The translations under genes were made by a program, and so were the position numbers. Below are positions 20,948 through 29,558 of a stretch of DNA of 64,000 nt, one piece after another. The notes beneath the pieces are model-generated. The model searched no databases and was not told the DNA's origin. It saw nothing but the letters and a program-made list of their open reading frames with translations. This DNA is from Diplolepis rosae (taxonomy: Eukaryota; Arthropoda; Insecta; Hymenoptera; Diplolepididae), in contig JAPYXD010000250.1 in the NCBI GenBank assembly GCA_030998225.1, forward strand, positions 2,852,001 to 2,916,000. Reading direction: 5' to 3'. Each line of letters opens with the position of its first letter. Positions within the stretch are counted from its first letter, which is position 1.

Positions 20948-21223
20948 TTAGCTCTTCATTTCTTGCCCTTGTTTATAGGGCTTTATCTGAAGACCCAGAC
21001 CTTTTTTGTAAGGTATTAAGTGTAGTCCTTTACCAAAAGTTATTTCCTCCGTCTTTCTATTATGACGACGATCTTCTGATAGCTGCATTTTGGTTGCGCT
21101 TGCATCTTTAACAGCCTTCGCTATACCAGTTGTTCCACCAGCATGAGCGCCAAGAGCGCTGAGCCAAGCAAACATTGGTATTAGAGGTAAAACCCCACCA
21201 ACTTTCGAGGGTAAAGGTAAAAT
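20948..21223 (-). pseudogene. Polinton pVI-like segment upstream of protease
   Basis: The frame reads GGVLPLIPMFAWLSALGAHA followed by GGTTGIAKAVKDASATKMQL, RRHNRKTEEIT and KGLHLIPYKKGLGL. A small Gly/Ala-rich hydrophobic stretch, an amphipathic Lys-rich stretch and a GKGLxLxPYKKG tail sit directly N-terminal to the protease. I recall this order from insect Polinton predictions and link it, by analogy only, to adenoviral minor capsid protein VI. It is cut at 21223 by the 905-bp insertion. Confidence 0.65.
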
Positions 21224-21634
21224 TCCTTCTGAGCTTGGACGGGCAGAGCCCGTCCGGGATACCTAGGGCCAAAGGCCTATACTCCCGATGTTAAAGCGAA
21301 GCACTTCCGCGTCCGACAAGTCGGTAAGGCGGAAGGCACGCAAGCTTACTACCCACTTGTTTTTGCATACTCCCACCATCAAGGACCCGGGCTCGGAAAA
21401 ATTCCCGCCACACTGGCGGGCCAGAAGACCGAGTGTCTCTTAAAGAGAGCGTGCGCCTCTGTTGAAGCTATCGGCGCCAGGTTGTTATGCCCGACGCCTC
21501 CAGACTTCGTAACAGCGGGGTCCCCGTGAAGGCTACGCACGAAGGATCAAACAAGATCCTCACTCCCGTCGATAGTGTTCTGACTATCAAGTCTAGTCCT
21601 GTTTTTGTTATGTGACCCATTTGAAATTTTCTGA

Positions 21635-21659
21635 CAAAAAAGGGGCATCGAAGTGCCCC
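21635..21659 (-). terminator. Terminator-like hairpin 2
   Basis: Minus strand: GGGGCACTTCGATGCCCC followed by TTTTTTG. Both hairpins are followed by the same TCAGAAAA(A/T)TTC sequence, so the unit is a tandem duplication of about 56 bp with different, self-consistent stems. Confidence 0.5.
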
Positions 21660-21690
21660 ATTAATGCAGTCCATCTCTGAATTTTTCTGA

Positions 21691-21715
21691 CAAAAAAGGG
21701 ACGCCGAAGCGTCCC
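21691..21715 (-). terminator. Terminator-like hairpin 1 (cUUCGg loop plus T-run)
   Basis: Minus strand: GGGACGCTTCGGCGTCCC followed by TTTTTTG. A perfect 7-bp stem with an extra-stable UUCG tetraloop and a following U-run is exactly the layout of a bacterial intrinsic terminator. In a eukaryotic context its function is unknown. Confidence 0.5.
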
Positions 21716-22142
21716 AGTTTATCTCAGCTATTCAATATCTCAGCTTGATTTCTTAAGTGTCTTCTGCTCATGTGAGCGCAATCGCCCAAAGCGACTCTAA
21801 GGAGTCGAATGAAGCAGTTTGTGTTCTGTCTCAGTTATTAGCACCATTTACGTCACTCGTAAAAATTTTTCAAATGCGGACCAGTGGTAGCTCGCGGTAG
21901 ACCAGAAGCTGCTCCAAGACTTCATTTGACAGAGAGAGAGTTGCTCATCTCCCTGCCCTGCTCCGTCGACCTCGGCGATTAGCCGCTGAGAGAAACTCCC
22001 AACGTTGCCTGTCTAGCACCAGTGGAGAGGTTCGCCTGTCGGTTTGCGCAAGTTACTAGTACTGATATGAGATGGCGGGTGCGCGCTATCTCAAAAAAGC
22101 CGTTTTCCTTAACAGCAATTCGCTAGACGGTAAAGGTAAAAT

Positions 22143-22405
22143 ACGAGGTGCTCTCACCTGGAGTCTACCACCTGCTTTTTAAATAGCTTTCCTAGCAATT
22201 TCTACAGCAGCCTTGATGCTGACTCGAGCACTATCACTAGGGATTATAAACTTTTTAGCTGCATCTACAATCTTTCTTAGAACTACTCGTTCCTTACATT
22301 TCTTTATACTCTTCTTCCTTAATCCCATACCGAGTTGTGATTTAGCATTCATGATGTTAGTTACAGCTACTGCAGCTACTTTTTCACCAAAACGGATCTG
22401 CAGAA
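22143..22405 (-). pseudogene. Polinton structural-protein segment between PLA2-like and pVI-like parts
   Basis: The frame reads FGEKVAAVAVTNIMNAKSQL, then a Lys-rich run, AAKKFIIPSDSARVSIKAAV and IARKAI before a stop, then KAGGRLQVRAPRILPLP up to the insertion. It links the PLA2-like and pVI-like parts in one former polyprotein. Breaks: a frameshift near 22405 and an in-frame TAA after RKAI. Confidence 0.65.
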
Positions 22406-22424
22406 AAAACTCGTTGCCACGCTT

Positions 22425-22612
22425 TGTCAGCTAGTGTTCGATCAGGAGCGTTTCTTGATTGAATATTCTCACGATTTTTCGAATAGACAATATCGTGCTC
22501 CATGCAAGCAGCATTCAGCGGATTTTTGCTTGGATCACCTCGTTTCAATCGTTCAGCTAGTTTAGTACCAGGTCCACAGTACTGGTAGCCTGGTAAATGT
22601 AATTCAAAACGT
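22425..22612 (-). pseudogene. Phospholipase A2-like domain of Polinton protein
   Basis: Motif order is LPGYQYCGPGTKLAERLKRG, DPSKNPLNAACMEHDIVYS and TLADKAWQRVFSADP. YCGPGT is a calcium-binding-loop type motif, and CxxHD holds the His/Asp dyad. This matches the viral-type PLA2-like domain best known from parvovirus capsid N-termini, where it helps membrane passage. Here it forms the front of the pVI/protease gene. The true start is unclear because a stop precedes it at about 22620. Confidence 0.8.
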
Positions 22613-23924
22613 AATTTGTTGATAATATTGTGAGATGCAGGTTTTTACCCGTAACCTGGCAAATCTTAATAGTGGCACATACTTTCTACATAAACAATAC
22701 GAGCTCCCAACGATCAGTATTTTTTTTTACATTAAGGGTGTTTTGCACCCCCAAAACGGCCGAATTTTTGGTGAGAATTCGCAATTTTCACTTCAAAAGG
22801 CCACCAAACATTTTTAAATAAAAAAAAAATCAGAGAACGTTGGGGGCTAGATCTGATGTTACTTTGACTAAATTTTTTTGTTTTTCGATTTCAGATAATT
22901 TCCAACTGAGATACAGTGAACACCGCAAGTGATCTTACTTTAAGAACGTTCCGGGAAAAGCTCTGTCACCGGGTTATTTATGAATATTTTCGCATGAAAA
23001 AATTGCAGAATGTTGTTAAAATAGCACACAATAATGTACGAAAGGTTTTAATAAATTCACTTCATTCAAATTTCTGAAAACAATTCATAAAAATGTGGTT
23101 TTTTTCGCCTAAAAACCCTTACGCCGCCCTTAAGAATGAGACTCAAAACTAACAACACTTAAAACAAGGCGGGGTCAAAATAAGATCACAACAGTTTGGC
23201 GGGTAATGAATAAATGGAAACCAGAATTTTATTATTTAAGCTAAATTGGCAGGACAAATTTATTTAAATAAAAATAAGACTCGATGAAAATTAAAAATTC
23301 GATGTTAATAACAAATGCCAAATTATCGAAATCAAAAGCGGTAAAAAAATGACATAATTCTCGGAACTTTCTGAGCCACGCGACAATATGGCGAACTCAG
23401 CTTGTTCTAACGCATCACCCCCGGAGAGAACAACACTTTAATAATAATTTAATTCAACAAATAAATCTTTATCACGTCGTCGAGCTCCGGATCGTAGCGC
23501 GGACACGGAAGCAGGTCACATGTCACATTTCTACTAGACGAATAGGAACCCGTGCCTAGTACAGTAATTTCCCTCTGTAAATAATTTCTATAAACACGCG
23601 GTTCTCTCTATTACGGCAAACAGCGCGTGTAGTAAATTGGCACTATTGTAATTAGTGTCCATTAATATTATACAACATAAATTTAGTATCACGAATGTCT
23701 AAAATACTAAATATCAATTCCTGGGGTCTATGTGCCCCAGGATACGTCTTCCGGGTCACGTGGTGGCAGCTGGTCGTCCTGTGCGTTGCTTTCCAACAAT
23801 CGATGGCGGCGATGATCGAAGCACCGATATCTCGGAGCTCGTAAGTCAACATGGCGGCCAGTGTTTACTTCTACTACTAATCATATATTAAGATAGTTTA
23901 GCTAACTATATCATTGATAATAAA
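22613..23924. other. Spacer between the two Polinton remnants
   Basis: No convincing gene. It includes a short possible MITE (22702-22848) and a GC-richer segment (about 23460-23870) with an open but unrecognised minus-strand frame. No Polinton terminal repeats could be identified here. Confidence 0.45.
22702..22848. mobile_element. Possible 147-bp MITE
   Basis: Ends AGCTCCCAACGATC and GAACGTTGGGGGCT are 14-bp imperfect inverted repeats enclosing T-, A- and GGTGTTTTGCACCCCC-type sequence. There is no clear target duplication. Confidence 0.4.
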
Positions 23925-24359
23925 ATGAGTATTGACGTGTTTGGTCATTCTCTGAATCGAGCTGTTTCAGCAAGTCGTGGATCTTGTGGACCTTCTAGTG
24001 TTGGTTTCAAGGTTACTTCAGACGGTAATTATGAAATTGACGAAAAAAGACTCTATAGTGTTGAAGACGCTGAAGAACAATACGACGCAAACAATTTAAG
24101 ACTTGTACAGCGTATTGTTCAAAATGAGATACGAACTCTGTATGAAGTTACGTTATCTATGCGTAACGAAATAAACAGTAATAATATTAGAATACAAAGT
24201 GTTCAAGAAAGAATCAATGAGACAATGAAGAATCAAGAAATTGATACAGAACAAAAGTTAGTACTTCAAAATACTAAACTCATTGCTCAATCAGACATGC
24301 GACTGAACGCACTAGAAAATGGACCCAAAGAAACTAACAGTAGTCACGGAGTTACATAA
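23925..24359 (+). CDS. Coiled-coil, fibre-like ORF next to Polinton integrase
   Basis: This intact 144-codon frame begins MSIDVFGHSLNRAVSASRGS. It then has GFKVTSDGNYEIDEKRLYSV and EDAEEQYDANNLRLVQRIVQ, followed by about 75 residues of heptad-like, coiled-coil-prone sequence. The DxxxKRLxxVxDxxxxxDAxNxxxVQ block resembles the repeat linker of phage tail-fibre and adhesin proteins (KxLxNVxDPxxxxDAVNxxYV). I infer a trimeric virion fibre or attachment-like protein of the Polinton. Function is unproven. Its 3' end overlaps the integrase frame by 41 bases in a different frame. Confidence 0.5.
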   Translation: MSIDVFGHSLNRAVSASRGSCGPSSVGFKVTSDGNYEIDEKRLYSVEDAEEQYDANNLRLVQRIVQNEIRTLYEVTLSMRNEINSNNIRIQSVQERINETMKNQEIDTEQKLVLQNTKLIAQSDMRLNALENGPKETNSSHGVT

Positions 24360-25245
24360 ACTTGCAAGACGATACTATTCACATCGGCGCGTGGTAATGC
24401 GTGGTATTGATGAAACTTGTCAGGCAGATTTTATTGAAATAGTCCCATATTTCCGAAAGAATAAAGGTTTTAAGTACTTGCTGACTGTTATATATATATC
24501 TTCAAAATACACCTGGGCTATTCCAGTGCAAAGCAAGACTGGGAAAGATATGGCTACCGAAATGAAATCTATACTTGTTCAAGATCGAATCCCCCAGAAA
24601 TTGCATGCTGATAAGGTCAAAGAATTTTACGATTCAAAATTTGAGAGTTCAATGGAATCATAGAACATGCAACTTTATTCAGCTTATAGTAATCTAAAAG
24701 CTTCAATGATTGAACGATTTAATCGGACATTCAAGAACATGATGTGGTTACAATTTAGTTTACATGGTAACTATAAGTGCGTAGAAACCTTGCCCCTTCT
24801 CGTTTCTAAGTATAATGATACGAAGCATCGAACCATTAGTATGAAACCTGAAGATTTCACCACTGATAATGAGGAAGAATTGAGGAAACGGTTCTATGAA
24901 CATGGAAAAATACCCATGAAAAGACAAAAATTCAAAGTTGGTGATAAAGTTCGAGTGAGCAAACTGAAAAACTCTTTTGAAAAGGGGTACATTGCAAACT
25001 GGTCCACAGAAATATTCACTATAAGCCAAGTCATTTCAAATAAACAAGTTACATACAAACTCAAGGACTATCAAGATCAACCAATTGCTGGCGGCTTCTA
25101 TCAAGAAGACCTAGTCAAAAGGTCAAGTACCCTGATATTTATCTCATAGAGAAGATTCTCAAGACACGTGATAACAAAATCTATGTGAAAAGGCTTGGTT
25201 TTGATTCTTCACACAACAATTGGACAGAAAAGTCGGATATGTAGA
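24319..25245 (+). pseudogene. Polinton integrase (right remnant)
   Basis: Two forward frames (24319-24663 and 24667-25149) separated by a single stop cover the rve core: QADFIEIVPYFRKNKGFKYL (first Asp), LHADKVKEFYDSKF (second Asp) and NLKASMIERFNRTFKNMMW (Glu). They are followed by KFKVGDKVRVSKLKNSFEKG and, after a frameshift near 25120, a chromodomain-like EKILKTRDNKIYVKR region to about 25245. All three DDE residues survive. It is convergent with the polB gene, whose end lies about 45 bases away because of a deletion. Confidence 0.85.
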
Positions 25246-25289
25246 AAAATTTTAAATGAAAGTTAATATAACGTTACAGTATAATTGAC

Positions 25290-26200
25290 CACTCCCGCTT
25301 TTATACCTTTTGTTTTTTTTTAAATCTTGGGCGTTGACTCCCACACTATAGATATTGATCCGCAAGCCAACAAACTCTGTTATGATTTTTCCGTTACATT
25401 CGTCTTTGATATGACGCGGCATGCCATACTATAGATGTTACACGAAGTATGGTCAGACTTGTCAGACATGTGTACATATTTTTTCATGTCAGCCTAAATA
25501 TCCGGACATTCAAGCTCGTAAATGAAACTGTCAGTATCTGTATAAAGAATTTTCAGGTTACTACCGCACTTTGTCAACATATAGCCACAATGAAAGTCGT
25601 ACATCAAAATCTTGGAAATAGCGAGCACACTATGCCTTCCGTATATCGGTTTATTGAACAAAACCTCAATCTTTCTCAATTTTACAGCTGAAAGATCTTC
25701 ACTAAAGATTGCGCTGCTGTGGAAGTTGGGTTTCGATATGAGAGCTTCTGCACCGTACCTACCCTCCCACTTTGTGACAAGTTGGACGTCTACGTGTTTG
25801 CGTACGTTCTTCATCGTCTTTCCATTAACCGCATTGTTCATTAGTTTAAAAAAGTTCTTTTCAAATTCATTACGGGATTTTGCTCTCATTGAAGTTTTAA
25901 AATCTATGTAGGATTTTAGCCAAGGGGATTGATAGACCTTGAGAATTTGATGGATTTTAACTACTTTAAGACCGTTAGCTAAAGCTTGTTGAAATGTACG
26001 GTAATGAAGAACGTGTTTGCGTTTGAGTAGAAGACTAGTTAGCAATTTCTCCTCCTTCGACCTTGGTGGTTTTGAGCGTTCAGGAAAAAAGGATAAATCA
26101 TTATGGACATCGTAAAGTTCTTTTGGGTATTCCAAGTCTACTTCTAAAATGGAGCCAACAGATTAATGTCATCGGGAATATTAAAGTATATCGTTACATG
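25290..26200 (-). pseudogene. Polinton DNA polymerase B, palm and motif C part (piece D)
   Basis: The main frame (25494-26135, minus) carries LEYPKELYDVHNDLSFFPER, KLMNNAVNGKTMKNVRKHVD and KPIYGRHSVLAISKILMYDF, then KILYTDTDSFIYE, the YxDTDS motif C of family B polymerases. Upstream, NIPDD and an ILEVD block extend it to about 26200 through a frameshift. Downstream of the stop at 25494 it degrades over ~200 bp and stops at a deletion junction near 25286. This is the catalytic core of a protein-primed polymerase. Confidence 0.85.
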
Positions 26201-26388
26201 TTTCTGTACACGTTCCTTGTTATATTGACCTACAGTGATGAATCTGTGATATTTAATTTGGCATGGGGTCAGTAAGTTACCAATTATTTATTTCGTAAAG
26301 AACATAAACATTAGGAAGGCACTCACTTTCTAGCTATATTTTGTGAACCGTTAATTCATAACATAATAAATAATCCTGCGATATTTAA

Positions 26389-27266
26389 CCCGTTTCCGCC
26401 GAAAACGCCACTCGCGGAACATCGGTCTTCGGGAGCTCATAACTAATGCTGTAGACTTCAAAAAAATTCAGAAACACATATTTTTAAAGTTTAAGACCTG
26501 CCCCTCTCCATAGCGAACTCAAAATTGCTTCGACATATCATTAATTATGAAAAAATGTTGTTTCAACAAAAAAAGTATGATTTTTCCACTTTCTTTTTTA
26601 CAAAAACTTAGTTTTCAAGAGCTTTCCTGTCAGCAATCAACCTGGAACCTTTTCAATCGGTGGGATAAATGTCTGAACTTTAAGAATCCATGGTTCCAAG
26701 TTCGATTTTAGGCCTTGGTATTTTCAAAATGGCGCCCTAACCGCAAAATTTTTGCAAATACATTCATGATTTTTTTAATCGAAAACTATGAACTTTCGGA
26801 GAAAACACCAAGAGTAAAAAAGTTCTTAGAATTAGTCAAAGAATGCACTTAATTTTTGCAAAATCCAAAAATTGTTCAAAAAAAATCATGAATGTATTTG
26901 CAAAAATTTTGCGGGTAGGGCGCCATTTTGAAAATACCAAGGCCTAAAGTCGAACTTTGAACCATGGATTCTTAAAGTTCAGACATTTTTCCCACCGATT
27001 GAAAAGGTTCCAGGTTGATTGCTGACAGGAAAGCTCTTGAAAACTAAGTTTTTGAAAAAAAGAGAGTGGAAAAATCATGCTTTTTTTGTTTAAACAACAT
27101 TTTTTCATAATTAATGATATGTCGAAGCAATTTTGAGTTTGCTATGGAGAGGGGCAGGTCTTAAACATTAAAAATATGTGTTTCTGAATTTTTTTGAAGT
27201 CTACAGCATTAGTTATGAGCTCCCGAAGACCGATGTACCGCGAGTGGCGTTTTCAGCGGAAACGGG
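26389..27266. mobile_element. 878-bp palindromic piggyBac-type MITE (TTAA TSD)
   Basis: TTAA at 26385-26388 and 27267-27270 flanks ends CCCGTTTCCGC / GCGGAAACGGG. Arms of about 390 bp are near-perfect reverse complements with a ~100-bp centre. The empty site ATATTTAA(A)TTGGCAT is recognisable from related copies at 26250 and 27910. CCC ends plus TTAA duplication are typical of piggyBac-superfamily derivatives. No coding capacity. Confidence 0.85.
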
Positions 27267-27509
27267 TTAAATTGGCATAGGATCAGTTAAGTCACTAATT
27301 CACAGCCACACAAAAGAAAGTTTTAAGTCCGGGGGTCAGATCATGTATACTATATGTTTTTGGGGTCGCTTAATCTGAATCCGGAGTCTGATGAACCCTA
27401 TCGGGTCAGCGTTTCACCATAACCCCCGAAAACCCCATCATCTAAGCTATATAAGGCCGTAACAATAAACCTGTTACATCAAACCTGGTAACCCCTTAAC
27501 ACAACAACC

Positions 27510-27830
27510 CCATAACTCCTAACACCATAAACATTATTACTCCATAACCCTATAACCCTATAAGCAAATATATATCGGACGGAAATAGTTTATCACGGGT
27601 AATCTGTATTATTCCGACGGCTCTACCATTGTTTAATGGTGCTATGGGGTTATTGTGTTAACCGCAATGGATTTAAGGGTTCCCAAACCCCAGTTACAAC
27701 TTGCAATTGCACAGATTGCCCGTGATAAACTATTTCTATTCGATATAGAGTTATGGTGTTATGAGTTATGAGTTATGGGGTTATGGTGTTGGGGATTGTG
27801 GGGTTATGGTGCGGGGGGTGTTGGGGCTAT
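27510..27830. repeat. Inverted repeat with CCATAACCC-type simple repeats
   Basis: The inner arms AAATAGTTTATCACGGG(T)AATC (27588-27610) and their reverse complement (27715-27740) are flanked outward by CCATAACCCTATAACCC on one side and GGGTTATGGTGTT on the other. It resembles a decayed telomere-like or subterminal repeat. Confidence 0.55.
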
Positions 27831-27924
27831 AGTGAGTAAGTGCCTCCCTAATTTTTATGTTCTTTACGACATAAATAATTAGTAACTTAACAGATCCCAT
27901 GCCAAATTAAATATTACAGAATTA

Positions 27925-28100
27925 TAGTTAATATCTACATTTGGAACCCACACGAAATCACCATGAGGAAGCCACTGCGCCATTGCCCAACCATTTAAGT
28001 TGTTAGCGTCAAAGTAGACCAAATAAATGATCTCCTCATTCTCATTGTAAACTTCCATGTATGAGTCATTTGCTTGGGAATAGCGCTTAGAGCATTGGCT
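27925..28100 (-). pseudogene. Polinton polymerase B fragment (piece C)
   Basis: Minus-strand frame SQCSKRYSQANDSYMEVYNE, then YLVYFDANNLNGWAMAQWLP and HGDFVWVPNVDI. The YxDANNLYGWAM-type block is the family B polymerase motif A region (SLYP-equivalent) of protein-primed enzymes. The normally conserved Tyr after NNL is Asn here. It is flanked on both sides by insertions. Confidence 0.8.
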
Positions 28101-28106
28101 TACTCC

Positions 28107-28766
28107 GAGGGGTAAGCCACTCTAAAATCATGAGTTTCAAAAGTCTAAAATCTCTAGATGGTGTTTAAATAAGCGTAGCTTTATTCTGCTTAACGCAGTG
28201 TAACTGTCGATAGAAAATTTTTGCTATGTATAGCATAAGCTTCTTATTCCATAAAATGAAATCATTCGCATACGAATAACATCGTTCAAATCAACGTCTA
28301 TAAAAATAAATCACAAGTGTAGCTATACGCAACGCGCCGCGAAGAGAAATAACGGTCGGATAAGCGTTGAATAACAAACAATAGCTTTCGATCGCTTACT
28401 ACAGCGTGCGGATTTCTCAGTCTTACTATTCGTGACGAGTCGGCTAAACTCGGAATTCGTCGGGCCAGTGTATTCATGCTTAGAAACGAGATTATTGTTG
28501 TTTTACCGATCCAACAGAAAGATTCGACTAGCGTCAAAGTCGGGGTATCAACGAAACTGTAAGGAACGGCTGTTAGCTGTTAAAGAAAAAGTCATACGAG
28601 AAGCTACCTGACGAGGCGCTTCTAGCGCTGCTAGTGACGACGAATTTTTCGCTCGCTTATAAGAAAGGGAGAGTAACTCCGATGTTACGAATAACGATCG
28701 CATCAGAGAACAAAGTCCATATAACGATAAACGTTGTCTCGCTGATTTTAGGGTGGTTAACCCCTC
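28107..28766. mobile_element. 660-bp DNA transposon with 10-bp target duplication in polB
   Basis: Ends are GAGGGGTAAGCCACTCTAAA and the reverse complement of GAGGGGTTAACCACCCTAAA. Flanks GGCTTACTCC (28097-28106) and GGCTTTCTCC (28767-28776) match at 9 of 10 positions. Removing the insert rejoins the polymerase frame. No transposase. A 9-10 bp duplication points to a Mutator-like element. Confidence 0.75.
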
Positions 28767-28776
28767 GGCTTTCTCC

Positions 28777-28905
28777 ACCCCTAATACCTAGCTTAATAAA
28801 CATGAGTTTGTCAATGTCAGTGAGAAGTTTAAACTTTGTTTTGGTATATTTTAACATGACATCCCAAGTCAAACCAGGAGTCGTATAATAGTGTGCTAAA
28901 TCTAG
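28777..28905 (-). pseudogene. Polinton polymerase B fragment (piece B)
   Basis: Minus-strand sense DLAHYYTTPGLTWDVMLKYT then KLLTDIDKLMFIKLGIRGG. This section precedes motif A in Polinton polymerases. It continues directly into piece C across the 660-bp insertion. Confidence 0.8.
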
Positions 28906-29558
28906 ACCGCTACGCTTTTAGACCAATATTTTGCAGTCAGTTTCAGACCATACGCGTTGCGCATGCACATAGTCTTCATTCGAAAAAAGCGCATCAAATA
29001 GACTACTGTAATAGTATATTATGTGCCCAGGTGCATAATGAGGGTTATTACGTGACGCGCGACAATGCTCGCAGGAGATCGAAGCCGAGACGAAGCCGAG
29101 GCGCGATCTGTCCTGCGAGCATTTTAAGCGAGTCTCGTAATTACCCGAATTGTGTGCATTGGCACATATTCTATTTTATTTGACTTCGGCGCATATACGA
29201 GTTTTTATGTATACACTCGAATGCAATCTGAAAAGGTCGAAATTGCCGCGATTATCACCCATCTCACTTGACATTTCGCGAATACTTCAGGCCATTTTGA
29301 TTTTCTCGATCTTGTGTAGTAATAGCGTATCGTAATAGACGCATGCGCAGTTCAAATGTACAAGGCTTTGTCAGTACGGTGCCAACGCTGTACGAAGAAG
29401 AAGAAGAATAAGAAGGAGATTACGCTCCGCTGTTCGTAATAGGCGCATGCGCAATTCAATTCTTACATTATATTCCTCTGTATCGTAATACAAAACATTG
29501 CGCTACTCTCAACTGTAGCGTAAAAACGTGTTTACGTGCCAGAGGAACATAACATTTT
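28906..29558. other. Third insertion within polB
   Basis: No polymerase similarity. It contains an imperfect palindrome at 29029-29165 and two copies of CGTAATAG(A/G)CGCATGCGCA (about 29329 and 29431). Its ends are not resolved. Confidence 0.5.
29029..29165. repeat. Imperfect palindrome, possible MITE
   Basis: Arms starting GTGCATAATGAGGGTTATTA and ending with the complement of GTGCCAATGCACACAATTC meet around CTCGCAGGA...TCCTGCGAG. CG-rich centre. Confidence 0.65.

Larger units (their letters stand above)
21224..22128. mobile_element. 905-bp hairpin-rich insertion with 14-bp direct repeats
   Basis: It is flanked by the perfect repeat GGTAAAGGTAAAAT at 21210-21223 and 22129-22142, and coding similarity of the host Polinton gene continues across it. 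The insert is much more GC-rich than its surroundings and full of strong stem-loops. Examples: GGACGGG..CCCGTCC (21237-21255); a two-tier stem CTTCCGC/GCGGAAG enclosing CCGAC/GTCGG (21304-21335); CCCGCCA/TGGCGGG (21404-21420); AGGATC/GATCCT (21543-21560); GATAGT/ACTATC (21571-21588); GACTC/GAGTC (21793-21806); and two terminator-like hairpins. No credible ORF. The long target duplication suggests retroposition. I do not recognise it; a bacterial origin is an alternative. Confidence 0.75.
26241..27922. mobile_element. TIR-bearing insertion in polB, ~1.7 kb
   Basis: Inverted repeats of about 85 bp at 26241-26325 and 27836-27922 share AATCTGTGATATTTAATTTG, GCATGGG and TCGTAAAGAACATAAA. A third, direct partial copy lies at about 27267-27305. 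PolB similarity stops at one edge and resumes at the other. No transposase. It contains a nested TTAA-flanked palindrome and a telomere-like inverted repeat. Confidence 0.65.

Noticed and set aside
21224..22128. Bacterial operon or rRNA flank
   Set aside because: Terminator-like hairpins are present but there is no ORF, ribosome-binding pattern or rRNA/tRNA sequence that I can recognise; origin left open.
23652..23852. 67-codon minus-strand frame in GC-rich spacer
   Set aside because: No family resemblance; could be an LTR edge but I found no partner repeat.
27510..27830. Possible telomere (TAACCC repeats)
   Set aside because: The repeats are few, interrupted and arranged as inverted arms inside a transposon-like insertion.
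28298..28778. Short frames in the 660-bp insertion
   Set aside because: No transposase motif; the frames are too short and overlap on the same strand.
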